NCBI GenBank assembly: GCA_029202545.1
Contig: CP119311.1
Location: 2,232,001 to 2,296,000, forward strand
Reading direction: 5' to 3'
DNA length: 64,000 nt
DNA from: Candidatus Pseudobacter hemicellulosilyticus
Lineage (GTDB): Bacteria > Bacteroidota > Bacteroidia > Chitinophagales > Chitinophagaceae
The translations under genes were made by a program, and so were the position numbers. Below the pieces are notes generated by a model. It searched no databases and was not told the DNA's origin. It saw nothing but the letters and a program-made list of their open reading frames with translations. Position 1 is the stretch's first letter. Every line of letters starts with the position of its first letter. Positions 1 through 7,390 of this stretch are shown in pieces.

Positions 1-507
1 ACAGCCCCTGTCATAACTGCTCTGGTGCTGCAGGCCCATGGTATGACCGGTTTCATGGGAGATAGCTTCGGCCACATTCTTTACATTGTTGCCCAGCAGT
101 CCGCTGAATACAAAGGCGGGCTGATCGTCGCCGTCGGCAAAAGTGCCTACAAAAGCGGCGCCGCCGGCCTTGCCATACCATTCATAAGTAGGCGTAACAA
201 TAATGCGTACACGCTTATTGTACGGGGCGGCATGATATACCGTGGAATCAGTGGTGATGTTGAGGTTGAAGATCCGGTAGTCCTCCGCCACCCGGTGAAA
301 GATCTCCGTGATGGCGGAAGGGGACAGGCCGGAAGGCTTTGCCTGGATGGTCCCGGACCAGTTCCAGATGGTGCCTTTGACAGTATGTCCGTCAAAATCG
401 AGGAATACCGTTGCCTGAGCGGCGGGATAACTGCTGAGGGAAGGGGTTTGGGCCGTTACGCTCAGGGTCAGTAGGCCGGTGACGATGAGGGACAGGATAG
501 CTTTCAT
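1..507 (-). CDS. Secreted metzincin-like zinc metalloprotease, partial
   Basis: The reading frame starts at the ATG at 507 and runs off the left edge of the window, leaving 169 residues. Residues 1-19 form a signal peptide ending near TAQ, so the protein is exported. Residues 151-161 read HETGHTMGLQH, which is the HExxHxxGxxH zinc motif of metzincins with His151, Glu152, His155 and His161. The Met-turn and C-terminus lie outside the window. The upstream gene (563-1024) points the same way with a 55-bp gap and is also secreted, so the two are probably co-transcribed. The protease fold is well supported; the exact peptidase family and any C-terminal sorting domain cannot be seen. Confidence 0.8.
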   Translation of the reverse strand, partial: MKAILSLIVTGLLTLSVTAQTPSLSSYPAAQATVFLDFDGHTVKGTIWNWSGTIQAKPSGLSPSAITEIFHRVAEDYRIFNLNITTDSTVYHAAPYNKRVRIIVTPTYEWYGKAGGAAFVGTFADGDDQPAFVFSGLLGNNVKNVAEAISHETGHTMGLQHQSSYDRGC

Positions 508-562
508 ACGACGGATGCGTTGAGTTGCTATGAGGCTAATATGTTGGTTCACGGAAAACGAT

Positions 563-1024
563 TTAGTCGGGCAGGATAAATTTTTGTGCTTTTTTTACCA
601 GCAGGTACTGGTCGTCCTGGCGGGTCAGCACCAGCACATCACCGCTGGCAGGATGCAGCAGGCGGGCTTTATACTGTGGCGCTTTACCAGGCAGCTGCAG
701 CCGCGTGAGGTGCAGCATGGCGCCGCTGCTGTCCAGGGATTGCAGGTTGAGACTGACCAATACCGGCGACTGCCGGACTTTTTCCGTGATGGTTCCGTGA
801 AAGGTTACCTGGCCGGACAATTCCACCTTTACCGTATCGCCGGCAGCAGACTGGAAAGGCGCTTCCAGGGCCGATTGCCGGCATACCGAACGCTGCGGCA
901 GCTTGCTGAACAATAAAGGTTTTACGGGAATGAATTGTGGGACAGTAAGGGCTTCCTGGGCGGAAGTGTTGACATGAGTGAATACAAAAAGGAATACCAC
1001 TAAGCCTGTGTAGCGATTTTTCAT
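563..1024 (-). CDS. Secreted protein of unknown function upstream of metzincin
   Basis: This 153-residue protein opens with a hydrophobic signal peptide (about residues 1-22, ending near TSAQ). I do not recognise a domain. The remainder is about 130 residues, alternating hydrophobic and polar as in a beta-rich fold, with one Cys at residue 48 and a basic, hydrophobic tail. It sits directly before the metzincin gene on the same strand. A role linked to that protease, such as inhibitor, pro-domain or chaperone, is possible but is only inference from position. Confidence 0.6.
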   Translation of the reverse strand: MKNRYTGLVVFLFVFTHVNTSAQEALTVPQFIPVKPLLFSKLPQRSVCRQSALEAPFQSAAGDTVKVELSGQVTFHGTITEKVRQSPVLVSLNLQSLDSSGAMLHLTRLQLPGKAPQYKARLLHPASGDVLVLTRQDDQYLLVKKAQKFILPD

Positions 1025-1328
1025 TCGTTAGTTTTTAACGATCAGGAAAATTGGATACTAAAAATCGAGGGTACGATCAACAGGGATCATGGTAAGCAGA
1101 GAAGCACCATCAAAATTGGATCATCTTCATTGGTTACAGGAACCAGTGAAGGCGATCAAAGGGTAGATAGTTGATTAACGGCCGGTTGTGGAAAATAGTA
1201 TACAGGCCGGAAAAAATATTTTGGGGAGAAGATGGACCGCTGTCCTGTAAAGAGGCCTTGTCGGCAGTGTTGTGGGTGGGGCTGCAACTGCGCTCAACAA
1301 AAAGCGATAATAGATGAGGACTGGTTCT
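1025..1328. other. Intergenic region, no gene seen
   Basis: About 300 bp separate the start of the secreted protein gene from the 3' end of the CoA-binding protein gene. No convincing reading frame, hairpin terminator or perfect TAnnTTTG box is visible. It presumably carries the promoter of the two-gene secreted protein unit to its left. Confidence 0.4.
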
Positions 1329-1688
1329 TTAGTACTGCCCCGTACCCAGCATGACCAGGGTGCAGGCTTCCAGGGTCTGGATGCCCTGTGCTTTTGCCAG
1401 GTCTTCCAGTTCTGGGTTCTCTGTGCCGGGGTTGAAAATTATGCGTTTGGGATGCAGGGAAAGTATATAATCATAATATTCCCGCTGGCGGACAGGATTG
1501 AGGTATAAGGTCACAGTATCGATCTGCTCAAAAGCCTGCTTATCGGTATGGACCTGCACATCCGCCACCTTCACCGGTTTGAGGCCAATAGCTTCCACCG
1601 GATGGCCGCTGGCGCGCAGGCGGTTCAGGGCCAGGAAGCTGTAGCGGGATGGATTATCGGAAGCGCCTAAAACAAGTGTCTTTTTCAT
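1329..1688 (-). CDS. CoA-binding domain protein (CoA_binding_2 family)
   Basis: This 119-residue protein is a stand-alone Rossmann-type CoA_binding_2 domain. The N-terminal KKTLVLGASDNPSRYSFLAL matches the nucleotide-binding loop of the family, and the central IIFNPGTEN and the C-terminal EACTLVMLGTGQY stretch are typical of YccU-like proteins. Length fits the family. The cellular role of these small proteins is not well defined. It is a single gene. Its upstream side carries the composite repeat array at 1926-2336, which lies between its start and the 3' end of the epimerase gene, so the array could be in or near its promoter. Confidence 0.85.
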   Translation of the reverse strand: MKKTLVLGASDNPSRYSFLALNRLRASGHPVEAIGLKPVKVADVQVHTDKQAFEQIDTVTLYLNPVRQREYYDYILSLHPKRIIFNPGTENPELEDLAKAQGIQTLEACTLVMLGTGQY

Positions 1689-1925
1689 AACAAGTGATTT
1701 GTGTTACTGGTATATAACAGCGCCTGGCTGTTAAAGGTTTGCAGCGGCCGAGGGTCTGCTGCCGGTTGGGCGGCTTACCCGGCATAACTGCTGCCTGCTG
1801 ACAGGTCCTGCAAAGTCAATGCCGGCGCCGCTATGGTGTAAAAAAAGTACCCATCCGGCCTCCTGGGGAAACAACGTTGGCCACTTGTTTGCCAACAAGC
1901 AGCATAAAAGAGTTTGCTGGCCTAT

Positions 1926-2336
1926 TGGTTCGCCGCAAAATAAATAGAACAGCCTGCATCTGACAGAGCGCTTTTGAAAAGATTACGGGTTTAATGGTTC
2001 GTCCACAAGAATAACCTGAGTCAGCTTGGGAGCTTCTGAAAAGTTTGCGGGATGATTGGTTCGCCCCAAAGAAATGAACAGCCTGTACCTGCTGGGGGTT
2101 TGCTGAAAGATTTGCGGGATGATTGGTTCGCCGCAAAATAAATAGAACAGCCTGCATCTGACAGTGCGCTTTTGAAAAGATTACGGGTTTATTGGTTCGT
2201 CCACAAGAATAACCTGAGTCAGCTTGGGAGCTTCTGAAAAGTTTGTGGGTTGATTGGTTCGTCTCAAAGAAATGAACAGTCTGTACCTGCTGGGGATTTG
2301 CTGAAAGATTTGCGGGATGATTGGTTCGTCCAAAAT
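1926..2336 (+). repeat. Composite tandem repeat array with TTGGTTCG core
   Basis: Seven copies of a core related to TTGGTTCGTCCCAAA start at 1926, 1995, 2057, 2124, 2193, 2255 and 2322. Spacings are 69, 62, 67, 69, 62 and 67 bp, so three different units A, B and C form a higher-order period of exactly 198 bp repeated twice. Units of the same class are nearly identical (for example A at 1926 and 2124), while A, B and C share only the core and a preceding stretch resembling CTTTTGAAAAGATTACGGG. The array fills most of the 674-bp gap between the epimerase and CoA-binding genes. Because 198 is a multiple of three, a 181-codon frame stays open on the minus strand, but it is a repeat artefact. Confidence 0.9.
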
Positions 2337-2362
2337 TTTCATGGCTGTTGATAGGCCATATT

Positions 2363-3442
2363 TTACATTGCTGCAAGCAATTCTTTAAGCGTGGGCTCCA
2401 GGGTGCTATGCCTGAACACGAAACCTTCTTTTTCCAGGCGGGCAGGCAGTACCCAGCGGCTTTTCAGCAGCAGCTCTGTTTCTGTACCTATCAGAGCGGC
2501 GCCCAGTTCTAACATACAGGCAGGGGCGGGCAGGCCAAACGGGATCTTCACCAGTTTTCGGAAAGTGGACATGAACTGTTTATTGGACACAGGTCCTGGC
2601 GAAGCCACATTGTACACGCCTTCAGCGGAAGGATTGACGAGGCACCAGTGTATCACGCGGCCCAGGTCTTCTGCATGCACCCAGCTCATCATCTGGCGGC
2701 CGTTGCCCAGTGATCCGCCCAATCCCAGGCGGGCCAGGCGTTGAAAAGGCACCAGGATACTGCCGGCTCCCAGGGTGATGGCAATGCGAAGCGCTACTTT
2801 CCGGGTTCCGGGTGTTGGCTCGTCCAGAAAAGATTGCTCCCAGGCTTTGCAGACCTGCACGGAAAAATCACGGTCCAGCTGCTGATACGCTTCGGAGTCT
2901 TTCCCATGCCGGAAACGAGCTGCCCATTTTTTGCCGGTAAAACGTAAGCGGTCCAATGCGGAGTAGGGCATATTGTCTTTTTTCCAGTCGCTGATCTCGC
3001 CGGTGAATTCATCCTGCGGCCGGTCTGTGGCATGCCGGTAGATGGTGGCGGAAGCGGCATTGATCCAGAGCGCAGGGGGAGTGCTGCATTGGCGGATGGC
3101 TTCCGCCAGGACCCTGTTGCTGTTGACGCGGCTGTCCAGGATGGTTTGTTTATTCTGTTCAGTATACCGGCAGTTGACAGACTTGCCGGCCAGGTTAATG
3201 AGCAGGTCGGCCCCTTCCAGTTCGGCGGCCCAGTGTTTTTCCACCTGGCGGCCATCCCAATGCCAGTAAGTGATATTGTAGCCATCAGCGACGGTCAGTA
3301 AACGATCACTGTAACTATTGTCTTTTGTTTTTCGGCCGTGGCGACTGATAATGACAATGCGGTTTTCCTTTCCAAACTGTGCAGCCAGTAGCTGACCGAT
3401 AAACCCGGTGCCGCCAGCAATAATTATTTTCTTGTTTATCAT
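2363..3442 (-). CDS. TIGR01777 family NAD-dependent epimerase-like protein
   Basis: This 359-residue protein is an atypical short-chain dehydrogenase of the TIGR01777 (YfcH/SulA-like) family. Residues 1-20 hold the dinucleotide-binding motif IIIAGGTGFIGQLLAAQF. LINLAGKSVNCRYTEQNK and the following WINAASATIY match conserved stretches of the family. The C-terminus, with LELGAALIGTETELLLKSRWVLP, is the DUF1731 tail that defines the group. Length is somewhat above the usual 300 residues, owing to an insert around residues 130-195. Substrate is unknown for the family. It stands alone between two repeat-bearing intergenic regions. Confidence 0.85.
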   Translation of the reverse strand: MINKKIIIAGGTGFIGQLLAAQFGKENRIVIISRHGRKTKDNSYSDRLLTVADGYNITYWHWDGRQVEKHWAAELEGADLLINLAGKSVNCRYTEQNKQTILDSRVNSNRVLAEAIRQCSTPPALWINAASATIYRHATDRPQDEFTGEISDWKKDNMPYSALDRLRFTGKKWAARFRHGKDSEAYQQLDRDFSVQVCKAWEQSFLDEPTPGTRKVALRIAITLGAGSILVPFQRLARLGLGGSLGNGRQMMSWVHAEDLGRVIHWCLVNPSAEGVYNVASPGPVSNKQFMSTFRKLVKIPFGLPAPACMLELGAALIGTETELLLKSRWVLPARLEKEGFVFRHSTLEPTLKELLAAM

Positions 3443-3479
3443 AATTTCAGAAATTATTGAAATATATGTTGTTAAAAAA

Positions 3480-3495
3480 AACCGGTTAACCGGTT
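3480..3495 (-). terminator. Rho-independent terminator, perfect 16-bp palindrome
   Basis: AACCGGTTAACCGGTT is a perfect palindrome that folds as AACCGG-TTAA-CCGGTT. Read on the minus strand it is followed by a run of seven T (3473-3479), the layout of an intrinsic terminator. It would end transcripts of the membrane protein gene at 3594-4010 before the epimerase gene. The palindrome could alternatively be a protein-binding site for the epimerase promoter. Confidence 0.6.
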
Positions 3496-3533
3496 GCGTT
3501 TTTCTATGTGTATGTAGGATATAAGAAAGATTA

Positions 3534-3548
3534 TTTGGGACGAACCAA
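3534..3548 (-). repeat. Single copy of the TTGGTTCGTCCCAAA core
   Basis: The minus strand reads TTGGTTCGTCCCAAA here, the same core as in the arrays at 1926-2336 and 30331-30700. It is a lone copy in the intergenic space between the epimerase start and the membrane protein 3' end. Confidence 0.6.
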
Positions 3549-3593
3549 GGGTGACTGGTTCTCCTTATCCGATGCGTCCGGGTACTTTGGCGT

Positions 3594-4010
3594 TCACTGC
3601 ACCTGCTGTTCTGCTTCCGGATTTGTGTCCCGATCTTGCTGTTCAGCGGACAGCCGGGTGCGCCACCTATTCGTTTCGCCGATACACACGATCCAGTAAA
3701 AGATGGCCATGCATGGTGTGAGCATCACCCAGGCCAACGCTACCAGGATAGCCCAACCCAAGACCGCAGCACAGATCGAAAACGCTACAAAGATGAGCAG
3801 CCCCCAGTTATACACTTTCCGCATAAAGGCTGGATTAGGGAACCTGATCAAAGCGTGTACAATAGCACTCATCAACTGCCAGCCGCTTATTGCAAGGTAG
3901 CTGGCTAAAAAGACCTTGCTTTCTTTCCCGGGATACTTCAGGGTACAAAAGAAGATCGCTAAGAGCAACACTCCCTGGATAATAACATCAACAGTTTTGA
4001 ACCGGCGCAT
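3594..4010 (-). CDS. Small integral membrane protein, unknown function
   Basis: This 138-residue protein has four predicted transmembrane segments (approximately residues 8-24, 34-54, 68-86 and 88-110) and a short hydrophilic tail rich in Glu, Gln and Arg. I do not recognise the family. Its start lies 5 bp after the stop of the GbsR/MarR gene, so the two almost certainly share a transcript. It may be the regulator's co-regulated target or part of the same envelope response, by inference from position only. Confidence 0.7.
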   Translation of the reverse strand: MRRFKTVDVIIQGVLLLAIFFCTLKYPGKESKVFLASYLAISGWQLMSAIVHALIRFPNPAFMRKVYNWGLLIFVAFSICAAVLGWAILVALAWVMLTPCMAIFYWIVCIGETNRWRTRLSAEQQDRDTNPEAEQQVQ

Positions 4011-4015
4011 GGTGC

Positions 4016-4522
4016 TTATTTAAAGAATTTCAGCAGGGAGCCGGTAAACCAGTGCTCATCAGCTTTGGCCAGGCCATTCAATACTTTATCGGCCTGTGTA
4101 CCGAAGCGCCTGAGGCTGGCAATGGTATCTGAGAATTGCTTAATATCCTTATCTTTTTTATCGCCATCCACTTCTTCCAGCTGGGACAGCATTTTCAGCA
4201 TGGGTTCCAGTTCTCTTTTCTTCCGCTCTTTCATGATCTGGGTGGCTACTTTCCACACATCTTTCTCAGCAGTGAAATACTCTTTGCGTTGGCCGGGGAT
4301 CAGTACGCGGTCCACCAGCCCCCAGTCTATCAGCTCGCGGATATTCATATTGGTATTGCCCCGGCTGATGCTGAGCTGTTCCATGATATCGTCCTGGCTG
4401 AGCGGATCGGCGCTGACCAGCAGGAGCGCATGGATCTGGGCCATAGTCCGGTTAATACCCCACTCGGTAGCGAATTTGCCCCAGGAGGCAATGAATTGTT
4501 GGCGTGCGTCGGCAAGTTTCAT
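4016..4522 (-). CDS. GbsR/MarR family transcriptional regulator
   Basis: This 168-residue protein matches GbsR/MarR winged-helix regulators common in Bacteroidota. Residues 20-80 carry the helix-turn-helix: AQIHALLLVSADPLSQDDIMEQL, then SISRGNTNMNIRELIDWGLV as recognition region and the wing with PGQRKEYFTAE. The C-terminal half is a charged helical segment likely used for dimerisation. It is the first gene of a two-gene unit with the membrane protein downstream. GbsR proteins act as repressors in better studied bacteria; the ligand here is unknown. Confidence 0.88.
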   Translation of the reverse strand: MKLADARQQFIASWGKFATEWGINRTMAQIHALLLVSADPLSQDDIMEQLSISRGNTNMNIRELIDWGLVDRVLIPGQRKEYFTAEKDVWKVATQIMKERKKRELEPMLKMLSQLEEVDGDKKDKDIKQFSDTIASLRRFGTQADKVLNGLAKADEHWFTGSLLKFFK

Positions 4523-4620
4523 CGATGGTAGTTTGCTTGCCTAAAGCTATGGTAGTTTTCTGAATTTTCAAAATATTTTGAAAGATTGAAAGGAGGGAAC
4601 AGGAAAGCTGCAGCTATTGC

Positions 4621-6066
4621 TCAGGGACACTGGTACTGACGCATTCTTTTATCCTTCTTATCCTTATAAGGGCCTTTGTTGCGTGCGCCGGGCCGCACCA
4701 CCAGGGCCAGGTAACCGCCGCCGTTCTGGAGCTGGTCTTTAGCAAATACGTAGGCAAAATTATGGATGCCCAGCAGGAGGGGGCCGGCCTTTACCGCGGC
4801 GCCTACCCAGAACTTGTTCTCTGCATTGTACTGCATGGGCAGGTAGAAGCCCCAGCGCCTGGTTTCCCAGCGGGGCGTTACGGTCAGCAGGTTCAGCTCA
4901 CGGGCATAAAGCCGGTCCTTCATAAAGGCGTATAGGTTGATGGAGAGATCAGCGTTGACATAGAAAGCCTGGGTAATAAACCTGTCCGCATTGATCACCA
5001 GCCGGGTGGGGTTGATGACGGTAAAATTGCCACTGAACCGGCGCATGGTGCGCACCACTGTGGCCAGGCTGTCGTTGAAGGCCTGCACATTTTCTATGTT
5101 GGTGAATTTGTTGTCCAGGTCGGCCCCGCTGATGCCCGGCCTGATGCCGCTCACATAGCGGCTGTTGGGACTGAACCGGTACTGGTTGAAACCGAGGTCC
5201 AGCAGGGAAAGGCCAATTTTCCAATCGTAATCATAATAGGTGTCGTCATCATCAAATGCCACCCAGCCGCTGGGTTTGAGGAGGTATTCCACACCGAGGT
5301 CCATGGAGAACCCACCTTCTGTCCTGGACAGGAAATCGCGGATATTCTGCATGGTGCTTTTCTCATTTTTCCAGTAATCGAAATTAATGGAGTAGGCATA
5401 GCGGGCTTGGCCGGATACCAGCTGCGATAGTTCTGTAGTAGCCTGTGGCTCCACCCGGATATTATCAGCACGGACATTGCTGGCGGCCAGTCCGCGGGAG
5501 ATCTTCAGGGTAACACCGGCATTGAGCCGGGCCTTTTCATTGTCTATCATGGTCCGGGCATAACTGCCATAGACCTCTACCCAGCTGTTGCCGGTAACAT
5601 CGCCGGAGAGATCCAGCCGGTTACCGTTGATACCAAAGAAAGATTCCAGGCCGCTGAGGGTATCGATGAAATTATAGGGGCTAGTTTTCCCCCGCAGGTA
5701 GGTCCTGATATTGATGCCGCCGGCAATGGCTGTCTGCCGGTTAAGGGACACCCTTGCATTCAGCAGGTTGATATTGGAGCTGAGGTGGGCGGTCCTGCTG
5801 AAATTGCCGGGTGTAAACGCGTATTCAGCTTTAGCGCCAGGCGTCAGCAGGGAATAATTGTGAATGGTGACGGCATCGGTGATGGTCCTGACCTGGAAAG
5901 CAAATGGGGTCACATCCCAGGTGTAGGGCGTGTTCACAATGGATGCGGGGTTATGGCCTGTGCCGAGACTGCCCGCATACGATGAGCCTTGGATGGCAGT
6001 ATAGTTCTGCCCGATGCCTGTCATTTTTATCAATAAAAATGAAACAAGCAGATAGTAATGTCGCAT
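4621..6066 (-). CDS. DUF5723 family outer-membrane beta-barrel protein
   Basis: This 481-residue protein has an N-terminal signal peptide (to about residue 20, ending GIGQ) followed by YTAIQGSSYAGSLGTGHNPASIVNTPY, the typical opening of DUF5723 proteins of Bacteroidota. The rest alternates strands with aromatic ends, consistent with an outer-membrane barrel. The function of DUF5723 is not established. The FAD oxidoreductase gene lies upstream in the same direction with only 7 bp between, so co-transcription is likely. The last residues are unusually basic. Confidence 0.8.
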   Translation of the reverse strand: MRHYYLLVSFLLIKMTGIGQNYTAIQGSSYAGSLGTGHNPASIVNTPYTWDVTPFAFQVRTITDAVTIHNYSLLTPGAKAEYAFTPGNFSRTAHLSSNINLLNARVSLNRQTAIAGGINIRTYLRGKTSPYNFIDTLSGLESFFGINGNRLDLSGDVTGNSWVEVYGSYARTMIDNEKARLNAGVTLKISRGLAASNVRADNIRVEPQATTELSQLVSGQARYAYSINFDYWKNEKSTMQNIRDFLSRTEGGFSMDLGVEYLLKPSGWVAFDDDDTYYDYDWKIGLSLLDLGFNQYRFSPNSRYVSGIRPGISGADLDNKFTNIENVQAFNDSLATVVRTMRRFSGNFTVINPTRLVINADRFITQAFYVNADLSINLYAFMKDRLYARELNLLTVTPRWETRRWGFYLPMQYNAENKFWVGAAVKAGPLLLGIHNFAYVFAKDQLQNGGGYLALVVRPGARNKGPYKDKKDKRMRQYQCP

Positions 6067-6073
6067 AGTGTGT

Positions 6074-7213
6074 TCAGTAGGGTCTTCCGTGCGTTAGCCG
6101 TATCAAATACCTGACCAGCTTAGGGAAAGGTTTCAGAGCGGTCATCATAGCATTGGAAGAAAAAGCGCTGCCCAGGATCTGTTGCAGCCACCTGCCGGCC
6201 TGTGCGCGCCGGGCAAAATGACTTTCCCATTGCTGGGTGTACTGGGTTTCCAGCTCATAGCGGTTGATCCGGCCCTGGAGAAAGGATTGAATTTCCTCGA
6301 AGGCCAGTTTACTGCTATGCAGCGCCATACTCATGCCGTAGCCGCAGAGTGGGTTGATCACGCTGCCTGCGTCCCCGATCATGAGTACGTGGTTATGCAC
6401 CTGTGTTTTTCGGTTGAAGGATATCCTGGATACAGTGACCGGTTCATGAAAGAGGAATTGGGCACTGGCGAAAATGGTATCCAGGAAAGGATTCTGCCGG
6501 ACGATCTTCTTTTCCAGCTCTGCAATATCATTGTGGCATTTCCGGAAATTGGCGGCGGTGGTCAGATAGCAGAGACAGTATTTATTGTCCTCTATTTTCG
6601 ATATACCGCAATAGCCATGGTCAAAATTATGCAATGCCAGCAGATCATCGGGGAAAAATGTTCGGATATGGTATTTAACTGCTATATAATGATTTAGTCG
6701 GCTTACTTTGGCCCGGATAAAGGGCCTTTTCCATTTGGTGTCCAGGTTGCTTCTCTTGCCATAGGCGCCCACTACCACGCGGGCTTCCAGGTGGCCCTGC
6801 CGGCTGAACAGGAGGAAGCTGTTGTTGCGGTACAATACGTCGGATACCGTTGTCTTTTCCAGCAGGGTAACGCCTTCCTGCCGGGCAATGGTGGCCAGCT
6901 GTTCATCAATGGTGAATCGGCTGATGCCGAAGCCGCCCATGGGCAGCCGGCTTTCAATGGCAGTGCCGTTGGGGGAGCTGACCAGGAGGCGGTTGATGAG
7001 CGGTAGCTGCCAGTCGCTCAGGGGCAGGCCCAGGTCCTGCAAAAAGTTCCAGTTCTCCAGGCTGATATATTCCCCGCATACCCGGTGGAAGGGGTATTGT
7101 TCCTTTTCCAGCAATACCACCCGGCGGCCGGCACGGGCCAGCTGTACAGACAAAGCAAGGCCTGCCAGGCCACCGCCAATGATGGCGACGTCATATTGCT
7201 GTTCTATGTTCAA
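6074..7213 (-). CDS. FAD-dependent oxidoreductase, geranylgeranyl reductase-like
   Basis: The protein has the FAD-binding Rossmann motif DVAIIGGGLAGLALSVQLAR, then LEKEQYPFHRVCGEYIS, and the second FAD motif GDAGSVINPLCGYGMSMAL near residue 290, as in geranylgeranyl-reductase and related flavin monooxygenase families. I chose the TTG at 7213 (379 residues). The in-frame ATG codons at 7339 and 7312 would add a 33-42-residue non-conserved, Cys/Arg-rich leader, and the one at 7339 would sit 5 bp from a terminator hairpin. The start remains uncertain. Substrate is unknown; such enzymes modify isoprenoids or polyketides. Confidence 0.8.
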   Translation of the reverse strand: MNIEQQYDVAIIGGGLAGLALSVQLARAGRRVVLLEKEQYPFHRVCGEYISLENWNFLQDLGLPLSDWQLPLINRLLVSSPNGTAIESRLPMGGFGISRFTIDEQLATIARQEGVTLLEKTTVSDVLYRNNSFLLFSRQGHLEARVVVGAYGKRSNLDTKWKRPFIRAKVSRLNHYIAVKYHIRTFFPDDLLALHNFDHGYCGISKIEDNKYCLCYLTTAANFRKCHNDIAELEKKIVRQNPFLDTIFASAQFLFHEPVTVSRISFNRKTQVHNHVLMIGDAGSVINPLCGYGMSMALHSSKLAFEEIQSFLQGRINRYELETQYTQQWESHFARRAQAGRWLQQILGSAFSSNAMMTALKPFPKLVRYLIRLTHGRPY

Positions 7214-7343
7214 CGGGTAACTGCTATTACTGTTTTCATACGAAAGGTCTTCTGCGCGCTGTCCAGGCTGCCGACCGGCAGGCGTCCCCCAACGTGTACA
7301 AAAGTTAATCATTTGCCCCTGACAACAAATGACTTTCATAAAA

Positions 7344-7368
7344 AAATCCCGCCGGAGGGGCGGGATTT
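7344..7368 (-). terminator. Rho-independent terminator after the E2 gene
   Basis: AAATCCCGCC and GGCGGGATTT form a perfect 10-bp stem with a 5-nt loop, followed on the minus strand by a T run (7341-7346). It lies 23 bp after the stop of the E2 gene and separates it from the FAD oxidoreductase gene. Confidence 0.85.
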
Positions 7369-7390
7369 AATAAAATTATAACGATGTTAA

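Noticed and set aside
1926..2336. CRISPR array
   Set aside because: The spaced cores look array-like, but the supposed spacers themselves repeat (A, B, C, A, B, C) and no cas genes are present.
2321..2336. tRNA T-loop because of GGTTCG
   Set aside because: No acceptor, D or anticodon arm can be built around it; the core recurs without tRNA context.
1831..2376. 181-codon minus-strand frame with repeated RTNHPANLSANPQQVQ-like units
   Set aside because: It is the translation of the 198-bp tandem repeat, which keeps any frame open; units are conserved as DNA, no start context or homologous domain is seen.
7214..7339. N-terminal extension of the FAD oxidoreductase to the ATG at 7339
   Set aside because: The ATG at 7339 nearly touches a terminator hairpin, and the added residues are not like the family; TTG at 7213 preferred, with doubt.
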